This document shows, piece after piece, positions 54,181 through 63,601 of a DNA stretch of 64,000 bases; positions within the stretch are counted from its first letter, which is position 1, and each line of letters opens with the position of its first letter. A program made the position numbers and the translations under genes. The notes beneath the pieces are model-generated. The model was not told the DNA's origin and made no database searches. It saw only the letters and a list, made by a program, of their open reading frames with translations. The DNA is from Eubacteriales bacterium (GTDB lineage: Bacteria > Bacillota > Clostridia > Peptostreptococcales > Anaerovoracaceae). The stretch is from the NCBI GenBank assembly GCA_028704515.1, contig JAQWFH010000003.1, positions 23,265 through 87,264 on the forward strand, read 5' to 3'.

Positions 54181-54911
54181 TGAACCAAGAGCTATTCTAT
54201 CGATACAAGGAAACTCGCGACATAGACATTCGGAATGAGCTTGTGGAAAAGTATCTTTACATGGTAGATATATTGATAAGAAAATATTTAAATAAGGGCG
54301 TGGAGTATGATGACCTTTATCAGGTGGGAGCGATGGCTCTTGTTTCAGCGGTGGAACGCTTCGACCCGGAGAGAGGTTACGAGTTCCCGAGCTTTGCTAC
54401 GCCCACTATATTGGGAGAAATAAAAAAACATTTTCGTGATAAGGAATGGATGATGAAGGTCCCGCGTAACTTGAAGGAATTATCCTTCAAGCTTACGGGG
54501 GCGATGGAGCAACTTCAAAATTCGTTAGGGAGAATACCTACAACAAAGGAAATTGCAACCTTTTTAAGGACAAGCGAAGAAGAAATTCTTCAAGCAATGG
54601 AAAGCAGGAAGGCTTACGGTACATATTCTATACATCGGACATTTGAGAATGCCGGAGATGATGGCGACGCTCCGATGTTTGAAAAATATACGGCCACAGA
54701 GGAAAAGGGCTACGATCGCCTTGAAATTTCGGAGGTTATAAGCCACGTGCTCACCAAACTGTCGGAAAAAGAAAAGGTGATATTCCGCAGAAGATTCCTT
54801 GAAAATATGACACAAGGGCAAATTGCAGAGGAGCTGGGAGTTTCCCAAATGACCGTTTCACGCGCGGAAAAAGGAATAAAGGACAAATTTTTAAAGGAAT
54901 ATCAAAGATAG
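54177..54911 (+). CDS. SigB/SigF/SigG-family RNA polymerase sigma factor
   Basis: A 244-residue sigma-70 of the general-stress and sporulation branch. Region 2 contains YDDLYQVGAMALVSAVERFD and FPSFATPTILGEIKKHFRD; region 3 has VPRNLKELSFKL; region 4 has MTQGQIAEELGVSQMTVSRA as the -35 reader. It is coupled to the upstream RsbW-like gene. SigB-like stress control is more likely than sporulation because SpoIIAA and other sporulation genes are not adjacent, but this is inference. Confidence 0.9.
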   Translation: MMNQELFYRYKETRDIDIRNELVEKYLYMVDILIRKYLNKGVEYDDLYQVGAMALVSAVERFDPERGYEFPSFATPTILGEIKKHFRDKEWMMKVPRNLKELSFKLTGAMEQLQNSLGRIPTTKEIATFLRTSEEEILQAMESRKAYGTYSIHRTFENAGDDGDAPMFEKYTATEEKGYDRLEISEVISHVLTKLSEKEKVIFRRRFLENMTQGQIAEELGVSQMTVSRAEKGIKDKFLKEYQR

Positions 54912-54924
54912 AAAGGTAACCGGT

Positions 54925-55908
54925 ATGAAAAGAGTTTTTTCAGGTGTACAACCGACAGGTGATTTGCACTTAGGTAATTATCTAGGCGCGCTTCGTCAAT
55001 TTGTCGAGCTGCAAGAAGACCACGAATGTGTATATTGTGTAGTAGATTTACATTCAATAACATTGCCGCAGGATCCAAAGGAGCTTAGACAGCATATATA
55101 TGATGTCGCTGCACTCTATATGGCGATTGGAGTAGATGCCAAGAAGTCAACTATATTTATACAATCGGAGGTAAAAGAGCATGCGGAGCTCTCATGGATA
55201 CTGACATGCAGTTCATATACCGGGGAGCTTTCGAGGATGACGCAATTCAAAGACAAATCGAAGGGCAACGAATCATCGCCTGCCGGGATATTTTGCTATC
55301 CGACACTCATGGCAGCCGATATCCTTCTTTACGATACGGACGTCGTTCCTGTAGGAAACGATCAAAGGCAGCATATTGAGCTTACTCGCGATTTGGCAAT
55401 CAGAGTAAACAACAGATTTGACAAAAAGGTCTTTGTGGTGCCGGAGGGGCGCTATCTTAAGGAGGGGGCTAGAGTAATGTCTTTGGACAACCCAACCTCA
55501 AAGATGAGCAAATCCGCCGAAAACCAATTCAGCAAGATAGGTCTGCTTGACGATGATAATAAGATAAAAAAATCAATAATGAGAGCCACAACTGATTCGG
55601 AAGCGAATGTAAGATTTGACATTGAAAACAAGCCGGGTGTAAGCAACCTTATTTCAATATACAGCGCATTCTCAGGAAAATCAGCCTCAGAAATAGAGAG
55701 CATGTACGAAGGAAAAGGATACGGAGATTTCAAGAAGGATCTTGCAGAGGTAGCAATCGAATCAATAAGACCTATTCGAGAAAGATTTTATGAGATAAGA
55801 AAATCTGACATGCTCACGAAAGCACTCGATGAGGGCGCCGAAAAAGCGAGAGCAATAGCAGAAATAACCATGAAAAGAGTTAAGGAACAATTCGGAATAG
55901 GACGATGA
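54925..55908 (+). CDS. trpS: Tryptophanyl-tRNA synthetase
   Basis: A 327-residue class I synthetase. The HIGH-type motif is in GVQPTGDLHLGNYLGAL and the KMSKS motif in TSKMSKSAENQ. Length and C-terminus (MKRVKEQFGIGR) are standard. The ribosome site GAAAGG is 14 nt after the sigma-factor gene. Its last 121 nt overlap the 3' end of the PAP2 gene on the other strand. Confidence 0.97.
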   Translation: MKRVFSGVQPTGDLHLGNYLGALRQFVELQEDHECVYCVVDLHSITLPQDPKELRQHIYDVAALYMAIGVDAKKSTIFIQSEVKEHAELSWILTCSSYTGELSRMTQFKDKSKGNESSPAGIFCYPTLMAADILLYDTDVVPVGNDQRQHIELTRDLAIRVNNRFDKKVFVVPEGRYLKEGARVMSLDNPTSKMSKSAENQFSKIGLLDDDNKIKKSIMRATTDSEANVRFDIENKPGVSNLISIYSAFSGKSASEIESMYEGKGYGDFKKDLAEVAIESIRPIRERFYEIRKSDMLTKALDEGAEKARAIAEITMKRVKEQFGIGR

Positions 55909-56540
55909 TAGCAATCGCGGATTGTTACGGCAGCTGTCAAAAGAGCTCCGCCGAGTAGCCAGCCGGCGAGTACATCCGAAGGATAGTGGACGCCGAGATA
56001 TATGCGGCTTATGCCTATAAGGAAAATTAAAACGCAAACAGCGGCGCCTGCTGCACGGAAAAGTGGGGCATGCGCGCCGTTTTTTCGTGCTTCGACGGTC
56101 AAGCCATATGCCAACATCCCATAAAAAACAAGGCCTGTCATAGCGTGACCGCTTGGGAAAGAAAGGCCGCCTTGCTGTATTAAGTGCAAGTTTTTATCGG
56201 GACGGGCTCTCAAGACAATATTTTTTACAATACGGTTTATCGCAGCCGACGCCAAAGCAGCAACGGAGCATGGTATTCCAAATCTTTTTCTAGTGCCCGG
56301 AAATATCAACATTGCTACATTTAGTAGTATAATTGTCTGTTGATTACCCAAATTCGTAATTGCGATAAAAATGTTAGTCAGCCACGGATGCCGCAGCGCG
56401 TAAAAGAAATTTCTTATTGAATTATCAAAAGAGTTCATTTTTCCAGAAGACATAAGGTAAAGCACAACAAAGAAACAGATAAGGCACGTAAGGAATATAA
56501 AAACCCTTATTTTATAATTTATAATCATTGATTTTTCCAT
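55788..56540 (-). CDS. PAP2-family membrane phosphatase
   Basis: A roughly 250-residue membrane protein of the type 2 phosphatidic acid phosphatase family. The three signature motifs are KNIVLRARPDKN, PSGHAMTG and SRIYLGVHYPSDVLAGW. About six hydrophobic segments are visible. Likely substrates are undecaprenyl pyrophosphate or lipid phosphates. The start is uncertain: ATG 56540 is used, ATG 56528 is possible, neither has a ribosome site. The C-terminal 40 residues, after the catalytic domain, are encoded antisense to the end of trpS. Confidence 0.85.
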   Translation of the reverse strand: MEKSMIINYKIRVFIFLTCLICFFVVLYLMSSGKMNSFDNSIRNFFYALRHPWLTNIFIAITNLGNQQTIILLNVAMLIFPGTRKRFGIPCSVAALASAAINRIVKNIVLRARPDKNLHLIQQGGLSFPSGHAMTGLVFYGMLAYGLTVEARKNGAHAPLFRAAGAAVCVLIFLIGISRIYLGVHYPSDVLAGWLLGGALLTAAVTIRDCYHRPIPNCSLTLFMVISAIALAFSAPSSSAFVSMSDFLIS

Positions 56541-56632
56541 ACATACATTATATATTTTTTTATAGCAATTACCACAAAAATTATGATACAATATTGAACA
56601 ATTGTAGAATTATCAAGAGGGGGAAAGAATAC

Positions 56633-57367
56633 TTGAAAATACTTTGTAATATAAAGCCGCTTATGAGCATTTATAATTCAATAAAAGACCTCAAGGATTT
56701 AAAAATAAAAATAGAGGATGCAAAAGCATCTGCAAATGATGAGCTGGAAAAAGAGCACATACTTGCCGCCACCGATCGATGGGGGCGCGATATAGTCAAG
56801 AGGTTTAATATAAATGTTATAGTCAAGGGTAAAGAAAATATTCCTAGTAAGGGGCCGGTATTATATGTGGCAAATCATCAGGGATATGCCGATATACCAA
56901 TTTGTGCGTCCGTACTGAACAAAATACAGTTTGGCTTTATTGCGAAGGAAAATCTTATAAAAATACCGGTTTTCGGGGAATGGCTGCTAAGGATAAGAAG
57001 CATAACGCTTGACAGAGAAGATCCAAGAGCCGCGCTTCGGGCCATTGATGACGGCATTGGGCTTATAAACAGAGGATACTCGTTGCTTATTTTCCCGGAA
57101 GGGACAAGAAGCAAGGGAGGACCTATCAAGAGCTTCAAGAAAGGAAGCCTTCGACTTGCCACAAAGCCGGGCATACGGATTGTCCCTATTACAATTGACG
57201 GAACATACAGGATATACGAAGAGACGGGCTGTGTAGAAAAAAATAAGACAGTCACTATTACTATACATGAGTCAATAGAAACAGCATGCTTGGAAAGAAA
57301 GCAACAAAACGAGCTTGCTGTCAAAATTGAGAGCATAATTCGATCAGGTATTGAGCAACAGGACTAA
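56633..57367 (+). CDS. 1-acyl-sn-glycerol-3-phosphate acyltransferase-like protein
   Basis: A 244-residue PlsC-family acyltransferase of phospholipid synthesis at the inner face of the membrane. ANHQGYADIP carries the catalytic His and Asp, FPEGTRSKGG the glycerol-phosphate site. The start is TTG 56633, nine nt after GAGGGGG; a longer frame upstream is unsupported. It is divergent from the PAP2 gene, another lipid-phosphate enzyme. Confidence 0.9.
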   Translation: MKILCNIKPLMSIYNSIKDLKDLKIKIEDAKASANDELEKEHILAATDRWGRDIVKRFNINVIVKGKENIPSKGPVLYVANHQGYADIPICASVLNKIQFGFIAKENLIKIPVFGEWLLRIRSITLDREDPRAALRAIDDGIGLINRGYSLLIFPEGTRSKGGPIKSFKKGSLRLATKPGIRIVPITIDGTYRIYEETGCVEKNKTVTITIHESIETACLERKQQNELAVKIESIIRSGIEQQD

Positions 57368-57392
57368 AATGGACTGGGAAAGAGAGAAAAAC

Positions 57393-58310
57393 ATGAAAGA
57401 ACCAACATTGGTAATTATGGCAGCAGGCATGGGGAGCCGCTTTGGTGGGCTAAAGCAAATAGAGCCCGTAAGTGATAAAGGAGAGATCATACTCGACTTT
57501 TCGCTATATGATGCCGTTATGGCAGGCTTTAAAAAGGTCATATTCATAATAAAAAAAGAAATCGAGGAAGATTTTAAGAACTTAATAAAGGATAAATCCG
57601 AAAAGCGCATACAGGTCGAATATGCTTTTCAGGAAATAGATGATTTGCCTGAGGGCTATTCCGTGCCTGAGGGAAGGGTTAAGCCTTGGGGAACCTGTCA
57701 TGCAGTTCTGGCTTGCAGAGAAATGATAGACGGTCCGTTCGCTGTAATAAATGCGGATGATTATTACGGACCGGGGGCTTTCCAAATAATATATGATTAC
57801 TTATGTGATGCAAAGGACGATGAAAAATATCGTTATTGTATGGTTGGCTATAAACTTGAAAATACACTTACAGAGAACGGATATGTTGCAAGGGGAGTAT
57901 GCAGGGAAGAAAACGGATACCTCACTGAGATTACAGAAAGAGAAAAAATAAGGTGGGAAGGTGAGGAAATCGTGTACACCGTTGATGATGGTAACACTTT
58001 TACAAAGGTACCGAGAGGCACCACCGTTTCCATGAACTTTTGGGGCTTCAATAGAAGCTTTATCGATGAAATAGAAGCTCAGTTCGCTGAATTTTTAGAT
58101 AAGACCATTACAGAAAATCCATTAAAGGGCGAATACTATCTGCCGTTAGCGGTAGATCGACTGCTCAAGGAGGATAAAGCAACCGTAAAAATATTAATAT
58201 CCGCCGACAGATGGTACGGTGTTACTTACAGAGACGACAAGGAAAGCGTTGTAGCAGCTTTGCAATCGCTCAAAGACAAGGGTATTTATCCGGACCGGCT
58301 TTGGAAATAA
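57393..58310 (+). CDS. Sugar-phosphate nucleotidyltransferase-like protein
   Basis: A 305-residue GT-A-type nucleotidyltransferase. The signature is VIMAAGMGSRFGGLKQIEPV near the N-terminus; INADDYYGPGAF holds the metal-binding aspartates. The precise sugar substrate is not clear. Start ATG 57393 follows AGAGAG; an ATG at 57369 is an alternative. It lies 25 nt after the acyltransferase gene and 30 nt before malQ, suggesting one transcript. Confidence 0.85.
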   Translation: MKEPTLVIMAAGMGSRFGGLKQIEPVSDKGEIILDFSLYDAVMAGFKKVIFIIKKEIEEDFKNLIKDKSEKRIQVEYAFQEIDDLPEGYSVPEGRVKPWGTCHAVLACREMIDGPFAVINADDYYGPGAFQIIYDYLCDAKDDEKYRYCMVGYKLENTLTENGYVARGVCREENGYLTEITEREKIRWEGEEIVYTVDDGNTFTKVPRGTTVSMNFWGFNRSFIDEIEAQFAEFLDKTITENPLKGEYYLPLAVDRLLKEDKATVKILISADRWYGVTYRDDKESVVAALQSLKDKGIYPDRLWK

Positions 58311-58340
58311 CATCGCATTATAAAGGAAAAGAAAGATAGA

Positions 58341-59804
58341 ATGAGAAGAAGCGGAGTTTTGATGCCCCTTTTTTCTCTGCCGACACCTTACGGAATAGGC
58401 AGTATGGGCAAAGAAGCATATAAATTCATAGATTTTTTGCATGAAGCAGGGCAAAGTTGTTGGCAGATATTGCCTGAGGGACACACGGGCTTTGCCGATA
58501 GCCCCTATCAGTGTTTTTCGGCGTTTGCAGCAAACCCGTATTTTATAGATATTGAAATTCTAAGAGATAACGGGCTTTTGACGAGTCAAGAGGCCAGAGC
58601 CGAAGAAGAAGCAGACACCCCCGGGACGATAAATTATGGGAGGCTGTACAAGGAACGATATGCGTTACTGAGCAAAGCGACGGATAGAATGAAGGTAAGC
58701 TCTAAAGCGCGAGTTGATGCGTTTTTAGAATTCCAAAGGCAAAATGAGCATTGGCTTTCCGAATATGCCCTTTTTATGGCAATCAAGGAAGAAAATTCAG
58801 GAATTTCTTTTAAAGAATGGCCGAAGCCACTTAGAGAAAGGCATACCCAAGACATAGAGGAAGCAAAGCATCGGCTTAAGGAAGATATATACTTTTGGTC
58901 AGCATTGCAATACCTTTTTTATGAACAATGGAGCAGTTTGAAAAAATACGCCGATGAAAAAGGGGTAGGTATCATCGGTGATATTCCTATATATGTTTCT
59001 CCTGACTCAGTTGAGGAATGGAGCCGGCCAGAACTGTTCATATCCACGGGCACCTTTGTAGCAGGCTGCCCGCCCGATGACTTCTCGCAGGATGGACAGC
59101 TTTGGGGGAACCCTCTTTATGATTGGGAATACCAAAAAAAGACTGGGTATTCTTGGTGGTGTGAACGGCTCGAAAATGCATTTTCAATTTTTGATGAAAT
59201 CCGTATCGACCATTTCCGTGGCTTTGCCGGATATTGCGCCATTCCTTCAGGCGATTCCGATGCGAGAAGAGGCCAATGGCTTCAAGGCCCAGGAGAGGAC
59301 TTCATATCGGTAATTATAGAAAAATTTAAGGATAAAAAAATAATAGCTGAAGATCTGGGGTATCTTACAAGCGATGCGAGAGGGCTGCTTGATTACAGCG
59401 GTTATCCGGGAATGAAGGTTCTGCAATTCGCTTTCTCAGAGGGCAGTGAACATCTTCCGCATTATCATACAAAAAAAGCCGTAGTATACACCGGAACACA
59501 CGACAACGATACGCTGAAGAGCTGGGCGGAAAACTCACCGCATGAGGTGGCATTCGCCAGAGAATATCTCGGATACGGTGGAGATATTGTAAAGCTGATA
59601 ATAAGAGCGGCTCTTGCGAGTGTTTGTGATACAGCAATAATACCTATGCAGGATTGGCTCGGTAAGGGAAGTGAAGCACGCATTAATACTCCTTCAGTAC
59701 CGACAGGCAACTGGAAATGGCGTATGAAGCAAGGCGACCTTGACGAAAATCTTGCGCAAAAGATGAGGCGGCTAGATAGAATTTATGGGAGAATCAGAGT
59801 TTGA
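58341..59804 (+). CDS. malQ: 4-alpha-glucanotransferase
   Basis: A 487-residue GH77 enzyme that disproportionates maltodextrins. RRSGVLMPLFSLPTPYGIGS opens the protein. The nucleophile is in IRIDHFRGFAGYC, the acid/base Glu in IIAEDLGYLT, and the third carboxylate in YTGTHDNDTLKSW. Length is standard. No glycogen phosphorylase or debranching gene is nearby. Confidence 0.95.
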   Translation: MRRSGVLMPLFSLPTPYGIGSMGKEAYKFIDFLHEAGQSCWQILPEGHTGFADSPYQCFSAFAANPYFIDIEILRDNGLLTSQEARAEEEADTPGTINYGRLYKERYALLSKATDRMKVSSKARVDAFLEFQRQNEHWLSEYALFMAIKEENSGISFKEWPKPLRERHTQDIEEAKHRLKEDIYFWSALQYLFYEQWSSLKKYADEKGVGIIGDIPIYVSPDSVEEWSRPELFISTGTFVAGCPPDDFSQDGQLWGNPLYDWEYQKKTGYSWWCERLENAFSIFDEIRIDHFRGFAGYCAIPSGDSDARRGQWLQGPGEDFISVIIEKFKDKKIIAEDLGYLTSDARGLLDYSGYPGMKVLQFAFSEGSEHLPHYHTKKAVVYTGTHDNDTLKSWAENSPHEVAFAREYLGYGGDIVKLIIRAALASVCDTAIIPMQDWLGKGSEARINTPSVPTGNWKWRMKQGDLDENLAQKMRRLDRIYGRIRV

Positions 59805-59846
59805 GTTAAATAATTTATATTACTATAGCAAAAAAAGGAGGCCCAC

Positions 59847-60881
59847 ATGTTATATTTTCGAAGTGATTATGTAGAAGGCTGCCACCCTTCCATTCTTGAA
59901 AAGATGGTGGAAACCAATATGGAGCAGTGGCCCGGGTATGGAGAAGACAAATACTGTGATAGTGCTATACAAAAAATAAAGAAAGCATGCGGCACACCGA
60001 ATGCCGATGTTCATCTTGTTGTCGGAGGGACACAAGCTAATCTTTTGTGTATTTCATCGTGCCTGAAACCGCATCAAGGAGTTATTTCTGCGGATGTCGG
60101 ACATATTACCTGTCATGAAGCGGGCGCAATAGAAGCGACGGGACATAAGGTGATAACACTTCCTTCGGAGGATGGGCTCATTAGCGCAGAACAAATAGAA
60201 GCTCTTCTAAAAGCAGACCGAGAGAATCCTATTCGTCAATTTACTGTTCAGCCCGCAATGGTATATATTTCCTTCCCTACCGAAAACGGAACATTATATA
60301 CAAAGCAACAGATGACAGATATAAGTAGGGTTTGCAAAAAATACGAGATACCACTTTTTCTTGACGGAGCTCGCCTGGGATATGGGGTTACGAGCAAATT
60401 CAACGATTTGACGCTTGAGGACATCGCGGGCTTCTGCGATATATTCTATATCGGAGGCACAAAATGCGGTATGCTTTTGGGAGAAGCTATAGTAATAACA
60501 AACGACAGTCTAAAGAGGGACTTCAGATATCAATTAAAGCAGAAAGGCGCTATGTTGGCAAAGGGGAGAGTTCTTGGTATTCAGTTTGACGTAATGTTCG
60601 AGAACAATCTTTACTTTGAAGTTTGCGGGACTGCCGTAGAATACGCACTCAGAATAAGAGATGCTTTTCGGGAAAAAGGAGTGCCGATGTGGGGTAATGC
60701 GCTTGCAAATCAGCAGTTTGCCATATTGACAGACGCTCAGATTGAGCACCTGAAGAAAAAATATGACTTTGAATTTTGGGGCATGTACGATGAAGCCCGC
60801 TCCATAGTACGGTTTTGCACGAGCTGGGCGACACAGGAATCAGCTGTTAATTCGCTCGTAAAGGATATTCAGGAGATGTAA
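59847..60881 (+). CDS. Threonine aldolase-like PLP enzyme
   Basis: A 344-residue beta-eliminating lyase family protein, most like low-specificity L-threonine aldolase, which splits threonine to glycine and acetaldehyde. FRSDYVEGCHPSILEKM, LVVGGTQANLLC, FLDGARLGYG and the Schiff-base lysine in YIGGTKCGMLLGEA are visible. AAAAAAGGAGG ribosome site. It overlaps the ROK gene by 1 nt (TAATG). Confidence 0.9.
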   Translation: MLYFRSDYVEGCHPSILEKMVETNMEQWPGYGEDKYCDSAIQKIKKACGTPNADVHLVVGGTQANLLCISSCLKPHQGVISADVGHITCHEAGAIEATGHKVITLPSEDGLISAEQIEALLKADRENPIRQFTVQPAMVYISFPTENGTLYTKQQMTDISRVCKKYEIPLFLDGARLGYGVTSKFNDLTLEDIAGFCDIFYIGGTKCGMLLGEAIVITNDSLKRDFRYQLKQKGAMLAKGRVLGIQFDVMFENNLYFEVCGTAVEYALRIRDAFREKGVPMWGNALANQQFAILTDAQIEHLKKKYDFEFWGMYDEARSIVRFCTSWATQESAVNSLVKDIQEM

Positions 60882-61753
60882 TGTACAGAGTCGGTATAGA
60901 TATAGGCGGTACAAACGTAAAGATAGGGATTTTAGAAGCTCCCTCCGGGGAAATAGTTTGGAAAAAGGAAATTTCAAATCCACAAAAGGGCTATCAGCAT
61001 CTTGGCAGAGCGGTGTACGATGAAATTTATGGCAGCGGATGCATTGAAAAAATAGAGGCTGTCGGAATCGCCGTTCCGGGAGAAATTGACAGAGATACAG
61101 GCACTGTTATAAGCGCCTTTAATCTTGATTTCTTTAATGTGCCGTTAAAATCAGAGTTTGAGCAACTGTTCCATGGAATTTCCGTAAAGCTATGCAACGA
61201 CGGGGAAGCGGCAATAATAGGGGAATTGTCATGCGGCGCATTGAAGGGAAAGAAGAATGCGATCATGCTTACTATCGGGACAGGGGTCGGAGGAGGCATT
61301 GTTTTCGAAGGGCGATTATTCAGAGGTGGACATGGGCGCGGATCCGAGCCCGGCCACATACTGCTAAAATATAGAGGCAAAAAATGCACCTGTGGAGCCT
61401 TCGGATGCGTGGAGGCTTACTGCTCAGCAAAGTGGATAGAGGAGCAAGGCGAAAAGGCTGGCTTTGAAGGCGGAGCAAAGGCCGTTTTTGAAGCAGCGGA
61501 AAATGGAGATGTCAAGGCCGGAGCTATAATATCGGAGTTCATAGACAACCTTGCCGCGGCAATCGCATCAATCGCAAATCTGCTCGACCCTGAGGCAGTA
61601 GTCATAGGTGGAGGAGTGGGCTGTGCCGGCGATTTCCTTTTCAAGCCGCTTCAAGAGGCTGTAAATCAAAAGGCCTTCGCGGGCAGAACGTATGAAGTTT
61701 TGCCGAGCAAAAACGGAAACGACGCCGGATTTATCGGCGCCGCACTTTTATAA
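60881..61753 (+). CDS. ROK-family sugar kinase
   Basis: A 290-residue ROK protein without a DNA-binding domain, hence probably a kinase. ATP motif GIDIGGTNVKIGIL is at residues 5-18, TIGTGVGGGIVFEG follows, and the zinc motif CTCGAFGCVEAYCS is complete. Glucose or N-acetylsugars are likely substrates. It may serve the same sugar economy as malQ. Confidence 0.92.
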   Translation: MYRVGIDIGGTNVKIGILEAPSGEIVWKKEISNPQKGYQHLGRAVYDEIYGSGCIEKIEAVGIAVPGEIDRDTGTVISAFNLDFFNVPLKSEFEQLFHGISVKLCNDGEAAIIGELSCGALKGKKNAIMLTIGTGVGGGIVFEGRLFRGGHGRGSEPGHILLKYRGKKCTCGAFGCVEAYCSAKWIEEQGEKAGFEGGAKAVFEAAENGDVKAGAIISEFIDNLAAAIASIANLLDPEAVVIGGGVGCAGDFLFKPLQEAVNQKAFAGRTYEVLPSKNGNDAGFIGAALL

Positions 61754-61757
61754 AGCT

Positions 61758-62513
61758 TTATATTTCGATCTCTAAGATAACAGGACAGTGATCGCTTCCG
61801 TATATGTCCGTGCGAAGTGTCACTTCCTTTATTTTTTCTCTTATATCATCGGAGACAAGGAAGTAATCTATTCTCCACCCTGCGTTGTTCGCTCTCGCAT
61901 TAAATCGGTACGACCACCAGGTATAAACTCCCTCTGTGTCGGGATAAAGGTAGCGATAGCTGTCCGTAAATCCTGAACTTAAAAGCTCACCGAACTTTTC
62001 TCTTTCTTGATCCGAAAAGCCTGCATTCTTTCGATTCGTTTTAGGATTTTTAAGATCTATTTCCTTGTGTGCCACGTTAAGATCGCCACAGATAATCACG
62101 GGCTTTTTCTTTTTAAGTTTTTCCAGATAAGCGCGCCGAGCATCTTCCCATTCCATACGGTAATCTATCCTTGCCAGCTTTTCCTGTGCATTTGGTGTAT
62201 ATTCCGTAACAAGATAAAAGCTTTCATATTCTAAAGTCAAAACACGCCCCTCTGTATCGTGGCCGTCTGAGTCTATATCGCGAAAAACAGCCAACGGCTC
62301 GTGCTTAGTGAAAATCGCAGTACCGGAATACCCCTTTTTAACGGCACTATTCCAATATTGCAGATATCCTTCGAGAGGAACGTCGGCCTGACCTTCCTGC
62401 ATCTTCGTTTCCTGCACACACATCATATCGGGCTGCTCTTCCCTTACAAATTCAAGGAAGCCTTTGCCCATACAGGCCCTTAGCCCGTTTACATTCCATG
62501 TTATAAGTTTCAT
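61758..62513 (-). CDS. xth: Exodeoxyribonuclease III
   Basis: A 251-residue AP endonuclease of base-excision repair. MKLITWNVNGLRACMGKGF, the CVQETKMQ glutamate, GDLNVAHKEIDL and the catalytic YGSDHCPVIL are present. The start is ATG 62513 with AAGGAG; upstream in-frame codons are rejected. It converges with the ROK gene, whose stop is only 4 nt away. Confidence 0.95.
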   Translation of the reverse strand: MKLITWNVNGLRACMGKGFLEFVREEQPDMMCVQETKMQEGQADVPLEGYLQYWNSAVKKGYSGTAIFTKHEPLAVFRDIDSDGHDTEGRVLTLEYESFYLVTEYTPNAQEKLARIDYRMEWEDARRAYLEKLKKKKPVIICGDLNVAHKEIDLKNPKTNRKNAGFSDQEREKFGELLSSGFTDSYRYLYPDTEGVYTWWSYRFNARANNAGWRIDYFLVSDDIREKIKEVTLRTDIYGSDHCPVILEIEI

Positions 62514-62752
62514 AAATACTCCTTCGGCATATAAGTTGTGACACCATTTCTTCGTAAAACAGCAGAAATTATTACAATTCATTTGTATAGAGAATGTCCA
62601 TTATTAAAAATTGTTCTCAAATCCTATAATATATAAACTATTATAATTCATTTATAACACCTATGTCCAAGGTAATTTTTTCATTATAAGGCCTCGATCT
62701 CAGACTCAATCTCAATGTTTAATTTTTGAATAGCTTTGCCTGAAAGTTTAAC

Positions 62753-62860
62753 TTGCTTTTTATTTTAGATATGCTATACTATATGAGCGTCTTTATATTT
62801 AAAAGGCGATTCTCTGCGACATGTAAAATGCCGCCATTTAGTCCACAGGGAGGTGAAAAA
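62753..62860 (+). promoter_or_regulatory. rpsF promoter and possible S6:S18-binding leader
   Basis: TTGCTT (62753-62758) and an extended -10, TGCTATACT (62772-62780), are 16 bp apart. The leader that follows can pair AAAAGGCG (62801-62808) with CGCCATTT (62832-62839), with a CCG next to the stem, which resembles the known autoregulatory S6:S18 leader. The promoter is clear; the leader identification is tentative. The remainder of the 347-nt gap 62514-62860 shows no gene. Confidence 0.5.
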
Positions 62861-63148
62861 ATGATTAAGTATGAAGTTATGTTCATTATCGACCCTACTT
62901 TAGAAGAGGAAAAAAGGGAGACAGTTGTAGAAACTGTAAAATCCATTATTGCCGATGACGGTGAAGTCTCAAAAGTAGATGTTTGGGGAATGAGAAGACT
63001 TGCTTACCCAATTCAGAAGAAAAACGAAGGTTACTACGTTGTAATCGAATTCTTGGGTAACAATACTCTTCCAAAAGAGCTTGACAGAAGATTAAAGATT
63101 TCTGAAAGCGTAATGAGACATTTAATCGTAAACAAAGAAGAGAAATAA
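62861..63148 (+). CDS. rpsF: 30S ribosomal protein S6
   Basis: A 95-residue S6 protein; MIKYEVMFIIDPTLEEEKRE opens it and WGMRRLAYPIQKKNEGYYVV is the conserved core. The start is ATG 62861 after GGGAGGTG; a longer upstream frame lies in the leader. First gene of the rpsF-ssb-rpsR operon. Confidence 0.97.
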   Translation: MIKYEVMFIIDPTLEEEKRETVVETVKSIIADDGEVSKVDVWGMRRLAYPIQKKNEGYYVVIEFLGNNTLPKELDRRLKISESVMRHLIVNKEEK

Positions 63149-63166
63149 GAAGGGGGATTGATATCT

Positions 63167-63577
63167 GTGAATAGTGTAAATTTAATAGGCAGATTGACAA
63201 GGGACCCTGAAGTTAGATATGTACCCGAATCCCAGCTTGCAGTAGCTACATTTTCGGTAGCTATAGACAGACCTACCAGAAAAGACGGAACAAAGCAGAC
63301 GGATTTCCCGAGGATAACTGTGTTCGGGAAGCAAGCGGAAAATTGCGAGCGTTACCTTGCTAAGGGAAGGCTTGTGGGAATACAGGGCAGGATACAAACA
63401 GGAAGCTACAAGAACAAAGAAGGACAGACAGTATATACGACAGATGTTGTCGCTGATAGAGTTGAATTCCTTGAGTGGGGAGACAAAAAAGAATCTCCAA
63501 GCGGTGATTCAAACAGCCGAGACTTTGGATTGCCGGAAGGCTTCCGGGCACTCGAAGATGAAGATATGCCCTTCTAA
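63167..63577 (+). CDS. ssb: Single-stranded DNA-binding protein
   Basis: A 136-residue OB-fold protein. It starts MNSVNLIGRLTRDPEVRY from a GTG at 63167 with GGGGG ten nt upstream; an earlier TTG is rejected. The acidic tip EDEDMPF that recruits repair proteins is present. The usual place between S6 and S18 genes confirms it as the main SSB. Confidence 0.97.
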   Translation: MNSVNLIGRLTRDPEVRYVPESQLAVATFSVAIDRPTRKDGTKQTDFPRITVFGKQAENCERYLAKGRLVGIQGRIQTGSYKNKEGQTVYTTDVVADRVEFLEWGDKKESPSGDSNSRDFGLPEGFRALEDEDMPF

Positions 63578-63601
63578 CCTTTCCGGAAAGGAGATAAGTA
63601 A

